Made by a program: the position numbers and the translations under genes. 64,000 nt of DNA from Sabellastarte sp. h YS-2021 (taxonomy: Eukaryota > Annelida > Polychaeta > Sabellida > Sabellidae): positions 80,471,566-80,535,565 of the forward strand of contig OZ024928.1 of NCBI GenBank assembly GCA_964017235.1, written 5' to 3'. Under the pieces are notes generated by a model that worked only from the letters and a program-made list of their open reading frames with translations, searched no databases and had not been told where the DNA came from. Shown here in pieces: positions 49,447 to 59,300 of the stretch. The first letter of the stretch is position 1, and every line of letters begins with the position of its first letter.

Positions 49447-52400
49447 TTAGACTCCTGAAGACATGGTTGTAGCGGATGTGCCCCCCTTCTTTTCTTTCCG
49501 AGGATGACTGTTCTGAGGGGAAGGGTCTAGGACCTGTTGTGCCGCTACTACTGGCCCCAGATACATATTGTTGTCGTTGTCTGACCAAGTAAGGTCTTTT
49601 AGATAGAAATTTGTAAATGTGTTGTGAGCCTTCCAGTGACAGGCTTGCATGATCTGGTCCACCGATACCCCACCGTAAAAAGCCTTAGAGGCTCCGAAGG
49701 CCCTAATGTCATGCACTTTTACTTGGACCAAGTCCAAGGCTTGTTGGTCTGCTTGTTTATAACAAAGTAGAATGGTTGTTTCACAACCAGGAAGAGAGAG
49801 TAGCGGGTCTGATGTCTGAGGTATGTCCTATCTTGAAGGAGATGAACAGGAGGAACCGAGACCCTCTCAGGTCTTTGGTCCGATCCAAATAGTACCTCAG
49901 GGCCCGCACCGGACACAGGGTCCTTTCTTCTTTGAATTGTCTATCTACAATGGTAGTAAAAGCAGGAATAGTCACCAGAGACACACTTTGAGAACCTTCT
50001 CTTGCTAGTTGGTTTTTGGCTATGAAGTCAGGAGGGAACAAGGCAACCTTTTCCCATTGGCCTAGATTAGATACTTTGTTTGCAACCCAGGCATGGATTT
50101 CGCTGCGGCGCTTGCCGGAGGCCAAAGCTAGCAAGAAAGCAGTTTTGAGGGCAAGATGTTTGAGGTATGTGTTTTTCATAGGCTCAGAAAGAACAACAGA
50201 AAGAAGGAACAACAGAAAGGTTTCACTTAGGAAGATTTCTGGAACTTTTGGGACGATCCCTATGAAAACTGGAGAGTAACCTATGAAGGTCTACATTATG
50301 TGCAATATGGTGGGTCGTTGGGCCCAAAGTGTCAACAATGGTAGTCCTGTAACCATCAATGGTCGAGGGGCGCCTGTTTAGGTCTTGGTACAGGTACATG
50401 AAAAAATCTTAGATTTGTTTCACAGATGGAGTGGAGAAATCCACCGAATTTTCTCTGCACCATTTTTCAAATAGGGCCCACTTTGACTTGTAGATGGTCC
50501 TTGTTGATGACCGCTGAGGGGCAACAATTCTCTCTGCCACCTTCACAGAGAAGCCTTGTTCTTGGAGTTGTCCGCTCCTAGACACCAGGCTTGGAGGTTG
50601 AGGATTGTTGTGGAACACATACTTGGAGGACTGTTTGAGTAGAGTCGTTGACATCGGTAGTTGTAGTGGGATCTCTGTTGAGAGCTGCACTAGGTCCCAA
50701 AACAAGGGCATCCCTGGCCAGCCTGGGGCTATTACGATGATCAGGCAATGGCATTGCCTGACTTTTTGGATCACCCTGTGAAGGAGAGCCGTCGGAGGGT
50801 AAGCATAAGCAGTGAGACCCATCCAGTTTATGTTCAGAGCATCTATGCCCCAGGCCTTTGGGTTGGAGTTTGTCCTTAGAATTGGAGACACGTAGAGTTT
50901 GTGGTTCAGATGAGTGGCAAACAGGTCGACATGCAATGACCATTCTGTTGACTGCACTTGGTTGGACCTGGACAGGTGGTCGGCCATCACATTCAGACAC
51001 CCTGGAATGTGTCTGGCTTTTAATGTTATGTGATAGTGGTGACACCAAGTCATGATCTTCCACAGGAGAGTGCACATCTCTACTGAGTGAATTCCTCCTT
51101 GTTTGTTTATGTAGGCTGCCACTGTCGAGTTGTCCGTTGCAACTAGAACTGTTTGGTCCTGGCACTGGTCCTTGAAATTTCGAAGGGCCAGTGAGACCGC
51201 CTTCAACTCTAGGACGTTTATGTGTAGCCTTTTTTCCTGGTCTGACCACAGACCCTTGGTAGATCTTTGATCTAAGTGAGCACCCCAACCTTGGTTTGAG
51301 GCGTCTGTAAAGAGTTGGATACTGTGGTCTTTGGGATGAAGGTCTGAGCCTTTCATCACGTTTGCAGGATTCTGCCACCAGTCTAGGTGTGCAGAAATGA
51401 CATATGTCCAAGGAAGGAGGTTATCCAGCGACTGAGGATATCTCCAATGCTCCTTGAGATGAAACTGAAAGGGCCTCATGTGAAGGTATCCCTCCGGGAC
51501 CATCTTCTCTGTTGAGGCAAGCAACCCAATTAAGTGGGTCTTACAAGGGTTGAATCTAGATGGTATTTATAGCCCACGAACGAAAACACCTGAGTAGGTT
51601 TCAGTTCTGATTTTTCCTGGTTTATTATCCACCCCAAAGACCGGGTTAGGTCTACCACTGCCCGAGTGTTCACTTGGGCTCCTTCCTGAGACTGGGACCT
51701 GATCAGCCAGTCGTCAAGTTATTGGTGAGTCCTCTGGAGAGGGCCATGAGCTTCACTTCCTTTATGATCATTGTAAAGACCTGGGGGGCTGTGGCTAGTC
51801 CAAAAGGAAGGGAGGTGAACTGGAACACCTGTGACCTGTGGCAAAACCTTAGGTATTTCCTTGAGTTTGGGTGGATGGGGATGTGAAGGTAAGCGTCCAA
51901 TAGGTCTATCGATGATACCCATTCCCCTGGAATCAGGGAGGTCCTGATGGACTCTGGAGTTTCCATTTTGAACTTTTCTACATGTAGAAAAGTGTTGAGC
52001 CTGCTTAAGTCTATTACTGGCCTCCACCTTTGGTGAGGCTTGGGGACTAGAAACAGGCGACCGTAAAACCAGAGAGATTTTACATTTTCCACCCTTTCGA
52101 TAGCGTTCTTGGACAGAAGAGACTGGATAGAATCTGCTAGAGCTTGGTCTTTTTGAAGGGTCTTGTATTCTGACAGAATCAGAGGAAATCTGACCAAATT
52201 TGGCTTTGAGAGGAATGGCAGTACGTAGCCATTGGTGATAATGTTTAACACGTTTGATGAACATTTGTTTCTTTGCCAGTCTCTTCTGAAAGAATGGAGG
52301 CGACCTCCTACTGGTGGACTGAGGGAGGCTTTGGAGGAGTCATTGGGAAGAGGGGTTTCCACGCCCTCTTCCCCTATTGTGGGGTTGAAAACGACCCCTG

Positions 52401-52530
52401 GAACCTCTGAAGTTTGGTTTTCTCCTGCCGGAGGAAAACGATTGATTACTGTTTTGAGAGGAGTTACTGTTGAGGGACGTTTCCTGTTGGAGCCTCTTTT
52501 CTTGCGGGGACCACAAAAGGGCTTATTCTG
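49447..52530 (-). pseudogene. DIRS copy 1 pol: reverse transcriptase, RNase H, tyrosine recombinase
   Basis: Domain order on the minus strand follows. RT (about 52362-51540): SLWFYGRLFLVPKPHQRWRP, IDLSRLN, SSIDLLDAYLHIPIHP, FTSLPFGLATAPQVF, then LDDWLI. RNase H (about 51345-50900): FTDASNQGWGAHL, LHINVLELKAV, LVATDNSTVAAYI, ARHIPGCLNVMADHLSRS. Tyrosine recombinase (about 50500-49480): ASGKRRSEIH with the first Arg, CPVRALRYYLDRTKDLRG, HDIRA (the HxxR box), HWKAHNTFTNFYLKD (the catalytic Tyr region). Breaks: a frame change near 51740; TAA at 51721-51719 where the Tyr of the Y-L-D-D box should be; and a frameshift near 49795. Order and modules are diagnostic of DIRS-type retrotransposons, which integrate with a tyrosine recombinase. 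This copy cannot make a full product. Confidence 0.92.
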
Positions 52531-52595
52531 GTAGGGTCCGAAACCCTGAGTCTTTTGAGGTGCCTTTTAAAGAAGGAAGTCTTCACCTTCCTTGA

Positions 52596-53920
52596 CTAAT
52601 TGAGACTGGAACAAGGAAGCCGGCCAAAAGGATGCATTCCTGAGTTCCTGACGTCTCGTCTCCCTAATTGTGGCTGTAACAGGGTCATTTCGGCTTCGCG
52701 CCTAAGCAAGCTGGTGTTGCCCATGGAATATAACTCCCTCTGGAGTATATGAGCAAGGGATTTGCTGAGACAAGTCAAGGCCCTGTGCTGGATAAGAAAT
52801 GTCTTGTTCCAAAGATCCAGGTATTCACAGGCTTCCTCGTATCCATGCTTTGCTGCCTTTTCAGGATCGGCACCTTTTCTAATTTGAGATTTGACCTTCT
52901 TGAAGGTCGACTTCAAACTATGCTGGCACTTTTCCAGAGTGGAATTGCAGGAAGAAGAAGACTTGGCAAAGGTGGTAGTAAAGTTAAGCGTGGAGATATT
53001 TTGTCTCGCCTGGTGTTCCAATTCTTTGAGAATTGGTAGGGGAATCTTGCCCATAGGGGCCCCAGAGGGCTTAGGAGAAATACAGATCTTGGCAAAGTCT
53101 GTATTTTAGTTCTTGTATCTTGTCTTCGAAACAAGGTTGTCCCACCTTGTACCACTTGGTGCAGTGGAAGGAGGAGCTTTAATGTATTTACCCTCAGGTA
53201 AATTTGCTGCTTGAAAATCTTGGTCAAATTTATCAAGGCGTCTTTGATAATAGAGTTCAGAGGCAGCATAGAGGAAGGGCCTCTTGGCCTGAGCTCCTGC
53301 CTGCCTTTCTCATCGTCAAGGCCCATGACTGCAGTAGAAGACCTGGGTAAGGAGTCCCTAGGGTATGGAAGTTTGAGGACACGCCTGAAGGTATCCACCT
53401 CCTCTGCATACTGAGAGGGGATGTCAGACAGAGCTACTTCCCTGTAGTAAGGAGGATCTGGGTCATGTTGAGGATGGTCTTGATCAGTGTAGGTCTTTCT
53501 AGAAGGTTTTGGAGACCTATGTCTGAGCTCAGAGGACTGATCCTCCTCTGAGGAAGAAGGTAAATATCTGGACCTAGATTTGTGGTTTGATTTATCAGTA
53601 TGTTTTTTGGCTCTGTTAGGGGTAGGCCGAGGATTGTCAGATTGATCAGAGTAGTGGTCCGAGGCAGAGCTCGGGACCACATCATACTGTTTGAAAGAGT
53701 GAGAAGACTTCTTTGGTTTAGCCGAGGGCAACCTCGAGGGTTCCTCGACAGAACTAATATTGTGACCCGAGGCGTCGACACGACTAGAATGAGAGTCGAG
53801 GCGTGGAGGTAAGGCTGGGCCATAATCAAAGTCCATCGACTCGACAGGATTAGTACTTGGCTGGTCCAGAGTATTATGAAGTTTATTTATGTCTATTAAG
53901 TTTCTGAAAGATAAGTGCAT
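52596..53920 (-). pseudogene. DIRS copy 1 gag-like frame
   Basis: The first part (53920 to about 53212) is hydrophilic, Ser/Pro/Arg-rich, and ends in YREVALSDIPSQYAEEVDTF and LNSIIKDALINLTKIF. A frameshift near 53212 moves the reading into the next frame, GAPMGKIPLPILKELEHQAR through HRALTCLSKSLAHILQREL, stop at 52596. Upstream of pol on the same strand, as in DIRS elements. No zinc knuckle was seen. The 5' terminal repeat expected beyond 53950 was not found, so the 5' end seems lost. Confidence 0.75.
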
Positions 53921-54053
53921 TTCATCAAAGTACTGAGGATTTTTTCAACTGTACTCCCTTTCCTACTCATTGTAAACTACAAAGATTAAATTACATCTAA
54001 AGCAACAATTGTATTTGGTTTGGATACTTGCACCCTACACAAGATTACCAGAA

Positions 54054-54330
54054 TTTGTGAACATATTTTATGAAAATAGCATCAGAGATGCCCGTATTCC
54101 ACAGCCTGGGGAAATAATTTTCAACACAATGAAATATAGGAGTAGTGAAACAGTAGAAAGATGCTGATACTTTCAGAGCAGTGTCAGTTATATAAAGCTC
54201 CAAATATGTTTAAGTAGAGAAAATAACATCTAAAAGAAAGAAAAGCTATGTAAAGATAAAGTATTAAATCAATACATTTCAATAGCAAGATGACAGTATT
54301 AATCAGTAAACTAAAATTACAAAGCTGTAA
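54054..54330 (-). repeat. LINE fragment and flank shared with 42890-43030 and 44735-44830
   Basis: AGCATCAGAGATGCCC, CCACAGCCTGGGGAAATA, TACTTTCAGAGCAGTGTCAG, then AGAGAAAATAACATCTAAAA and AAGTATTAAA. These blocks match the other locus in order, but the gap of about 1.7 kb there is absent here. Confidence 0.75.
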
Positions 54331-54449
54331 ATTTTATCAATTGGAGTATAGCTGTTAATGGAAATAGAACAATTATACAAAAGTATATATACTTATCAGT
54401 TGCTTATCAATCTATATATCTTTGTCATAAGAGAAAAATGTCTCAAATC

Positions 54450-55401
54450 TTGCAGGTGAACACACTTTGGCAGAGCCAAAGTTAAAGGTCACACTATGCT
54501 GCACACCTACACGCCCTAACCAATGTCCCTACCAAATGTCAACCTTCTGCACCTTACAGAATCCAATAAATAGCCCAGACAAGATTTACAAACTCACAGT
54601 CACTATGACTAGGTCATAGGTCAAATCAAGACTACACCATGATGATGCACACATATAACCCCTAACCAATGTCCTTACCAAGTATCAACTTTCTACACCT
54701 TACAGTTTTTGAGATATAGCCCGGACAAGATTTTATACGTCAAGGTCACTACAGCAATATCAAAGTTCAAATCAAGGTCACACCATGATGTTGCACACCT
54801 ATACAACCCCCAACCAATGTCCCTACCAAATATCAACTTCCTACACCCTACAGTTTCCGAGATATAACCCAGACAAGATTTTATAGATCAAGATCACTAG
54901 AGCAAGGTCAAATCAAGGTCACACCATGACGTTTCACACTTACAACCCCCAACCAATGTCCCTACCAAATATAAACTTCCTACACTTTACGGTTGCCAAG
55001 ATATAGTCCGGACAAGATTTTATAGGTCAAGGACACTACAGCAAGGTCAAAGGTCAAATCAACGTCATACCATGACGTTGCACACCGACAACCCCTAACC
55101 AGTGTCCCTACCAAGTATCAACTTCCTACACCTTACGGTTTCCAAGATATAGCCCAGACAAGATTTTATAGATCAAGGTCATTATGGTAAGGTCAAATCA
55201 GGGTCAAACCATGATGCTGCACACCTACAACTCCTAACTAATGTCCTTGCCAAGTATCAACTTCCTACACCTTACAATTTCTGAGATACAGCCCGGACAA
55301 ACTTTTTCCCGTCACCCGCCTGCCCACCTGAATGCCCGCCCGCCCATCTGGACACCATGGGTGAAAACAATACCCTGACAGCCCTTAAGGGCTGTGGGGT
55401 A
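54450..55401 (+). mobile_element. AAGGTCA-rich tandem array ending in a hairpin
   Basis: About six units of about 140 bp of the same family as 45100-45835. The array closes with GCCCGCCCGCCCATC, then TACCC (55371-55375), the perfect palindrome CAGCCCTTAAGGGCTG (55379-55394) and GGGTA (55397-55401). The hairpin terminus places it with the Helitron-like hairpin-ended elements. No ACTAGA left end was found. Confidence 0.7.
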
Positions 55402-56328
55402 AAAAGGACAAAGACACAATAATTCCTATATATATTAAAAATAGACACACATCGCCCTATTAAAATTTAAAGGATTTTAAAAAGCAGAAGGATTTTGCCC
55501 AAAAACAAAAGGATTTAAATCAATTCCAAATCCCGTTTTTTTTTTTTTGCAAAAGAATTTCAAATCCTTCCAAATCAAAATCCTCTAAGGATTTGACCCC
55601 AACCCTGGCCTTTATGGGCATGGGTTAATAAACTAAAACAAATTTAAAAACAAGCATAAACTTTTATTGTAAAAATAAACAAATATTGCACATGAATAAT
55701 ATATCTTTAACAACTTGCTTTATTTAATACAGCACCATAAATTTGGTTTTTGTGATAAAGTGATCAAGTTGTCACACTTTGTGTGGGGGTACCTCACTTG
55801 TCATGAATCTGAGGAACACACAAACACATAGATCTGCATGCCTTGAACAATTTTTCATCCTCGATAGATAAGGTATCTTTTAAAAGAAACAGCATATCTC
55901 TGGGCCTTGCAGTTTTGGAGGAGAAATTGTTCGCATGGTCGCGGACACCGCGGAGTGATGCCATAATGGCATCTGACTGACAAATCTGATACATTCTGCT
56001 GTTGACTGCTTGTTGACAGTTAGGGAAAGGTAAAAGTATAGGTAATCTTTTTTGTGTATTTGTACAATGATACAATGTATACACATTTCACATTCTTGAG
56101 GCCATCTAACATTTATCATTTCATTATATTATTCAAAATACAATTATCTTGAATAAATGACTAGTCCACAGAAAATACAAAATAGTACCTTGCATGACAT
56201 TCACATCATCACAACAGCAGTCCACACATTATGATTCATGAGTGTCTCATACATAAAAAATACTATTAAAATATCATTAACAATATTTACTGACAGTTAT
56301 CTCTTCTGATTAATCACAAAATAAAACA
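55402..56328. other. Non-coding sequence 3' of the GOLD-domain gene
   Basis: Probable 3' UTR and flank. A minus-strand frame of 96 codons (55794-56084) has no recognised motif and was not called. Confidence 0.4.
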
Positions 56329-59300
56329 CTATAGTGTTGAAACAGATTCCTCAAGCTTGTACATTAGCTTCTTTGCTGTGAACCTACAAAATATAAATAA
56401 CAATGCATCAATCATACTGTATATAAGTTTGATTTATGTATTTTCATATAAACATATTCAAATTCAAATATAAACATATTTACTTGAATATGGATGGATT
56501 TTATGTCATATTTCATACTTTTGCAATACCCAGATGGTCACAGATATGACAAAAACTACATACAGTAACAATTTATTTCAATACATTTAGTTGTACATGA
56601 ATTTTTTAAGAACACAAAAACAATTCTTTCACATTTATGATAAACTGTTTTCAGTTAATGTATTGAAATACATTCTGGCATATCAATCAGTGATTATTTT
56701 ACATGTAAATTTCATTAAAATCCTATTCAAAAGTCATAAGATGCCACTCACAATGTTACTTGGAGGATATTTAAAAAAAAAACCTGTACAAATACCAGGC
56801 TTTGTGGCTGTAATCATTCCAGAAACTTTAAGGCCAAATAATAGGAGAAAAGCAACCATAGCCTTATTTTAGAAGTATTAAAATCTGCCCACCTGGAAGA
56901 CTTATTATCAAAAACCAGTGTGTAAATGCCAGGCTTTCTAGCTATCAGTTCTCCATCAACAGGTTTCTTGTGTGAGTTACATTTACACAAAGGAATCAGG
57001 CTGTCTGAATCCTCAAATAATGTCCATTCTGTCTCTCTGTACATCAAGCTAAAATTTATGTCCTAAAATAATATTTAACAGAATGTCAGTGATGCGCAGA
57101 AACTATACAACTGGAATGATTCTATGCCAATGTTTACAACAGTGTAAAATTGATGGGTGAATCATATATATCTCCACCTGGCCAGTTTTCTATTAGAAAT
57201 TTTCAGTGTAAATATTGGATGACAAAAATGTAATCAACATGTGATGATGAAAATTCAGAATTCAGTCAATATTATAGTGGTGACTTTACCAGTGTACAGA
57301 AAGTCATACACAAATTTATCAACAGTTGTGGTTTGTTCTTTACAAAGCACTGAATACAATATATAACTAGAGGATCGCTCGCAATTAAAAAAGATAATGT
57401 TTTTGCATAGCAAAAACAAAGCGTCCCGAAAAGGATATAAAGGTGAGTGCTAAAGTATTAAGAAAATGTTCCGTTTCTAGCCTTATACTGTTGTGGCAAC
57501 CAAAGTCAGCGCAGTCTGCTCTATCTAGCACGGTTTTCAAGATATAAGCATTTTTGTGTTTTGCAATTTTTGCAAAAAATTCAAAATGGCTGCTATATTT
57601 GGCGAGACAAAAATATTTTAAAAATTGGCATGGGTACTCTGCAGAGATATCCAGCAGGTCAAAAATTTTGTTGAAATCGCTCCATCTAGCACAGTCTTCG
57701 AGATATAAGCATTTTTGTGTTTTGCTAAAACTTCGAAAATTCAAAATCGCCACCATTTTTGGTGAGACAAAAATTTTTGAAAACAAGACCACTGCCGCGG
57801 TGTGTATCTCCCGCCGAGCATTAAAGGAGAAGAAATAGCTTTTCCGAGATATTCAAAATTTTTCATTTTCATGTGTGAAAGCTTTTCCAAACGTAGGTGA
57901 ATGAGTTATTTGAGAAAAATTGGCTATCTGCAATACTTTTAAGAGATAATTCGCATTTACTCCCAAAAGTAGATGAATGAGTTATTTGATAAAAATTGGG
58001 TATCCGCAATACTTTTAGAGATAATTAGCATTTACCCATTTTGAGTAGGTGAATAATTAGCTATGGGTCTGAAACTTCACCAAGTGAAAGCTCTCCCAAA
58101 AGTAGGTGAATGAGTTATTTGAGAAAAATTGGCGATCTGCAACACTTTTAGAGATAATTCGCATTTACTCATTTTGAGTAGGTGAGTAATTAGCTATGGG
58201 TCTGAAACTTCACCATGTGAAAGCTCTTCCAAAAGTAGGTGAATGAGTTATTTGAGAAAAATTGGCTATCTGCAATACTTTTAGAGATAATTAGCATTTA
58301 CTCATTTTGAGTAGGTGAGTAATTATCTACGGGTCTGAAACTTCACCATGTGAAAGCTCTCCCACAAGTAGATGAATGAGTTATTTGATAAAAATTGGGT
58401 ATCCGCAATACTTTTATAGATAATTAGCATTTACTCATTTTGAGTAGGTGAGTAATTAGCTACAGGTCTGAAACTTCACTGAGTGAAAGCTCTCCCAAAA
58501 GTAGGTGAATGAGTTATTTGAGAAAAATTGGCTATCTGCAATACTTTTAGAGATAATTAGCATTTACTCATTTTGAGTAGGTGAGTAATTAGCTATGGGT
58601 CTGAAACTTCACCATGTGAAAGCTCTTCCAAAAGTAGATGAATGAGTTATTTGATAAAAATTGGGTATCCACAATAGTTTTAGAGATAATTAGCATTTAT
58701 TCATTTTGAGTAGGTGAATAATTAGCTACGGGTCTGAAACTTCACCGAGTGAAAGCTCTCCCAAAAGTAGGTGAATGAGTTATTTGAGAAAAATTGGCTA
58801 TCTGCTATACTTTTAGAGGTAATTCGCATTTACTCATTTTGAGTAGGTGAGTAATTAGCTATGGGTCTGAAACTTCACCATGTGAAAGCTCTCCCAAAAG
58901 TAGATAAATGAGTTATTTGAGAGAAATTGGCTATCTGCAATACTTCTAGAGATAATTAGCATTTACTCATTTTGAGTAGGTGAATAATTACCTACGGGTC
59001 TGGAACTTCACCATGTGAAAGCTCTCCCAAAAGTAGATGAATGAGTTATTTGAGAAAAATTGGCTATCTGCAATACTTTTACAGATAATTCGCATTTACT
59101 CATTTTGAGTAGGTGAGTAATTAGCTATGGGTCTGAAACTTCACCATGTGAAAGCTCTTCCAAAAGTAGATGAATGAGTTATTTGATAAAAATTGGCTAT
59201 CTGCAATACTTTTATGAGATAATTCGCATTTACTCATTTTGAGTAAGTGAGTAAATATCTACGGGTCTGAAACTTCACCATGTGAAAGCTCTCCCAAAAG

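Noticed and set aside
53600..53812. Plus-strand frame rich in Arg and Val
   Set aside because: It is the antisense shadow of the Ser/Arg-rich gag-like frame of DIRS copy 1.
55794..56119. 96- and 79-codon minus-strand frames
   Set aside because: No recognisable motif or splice context. They lie in the probable 3' flank of the GOLD gene.
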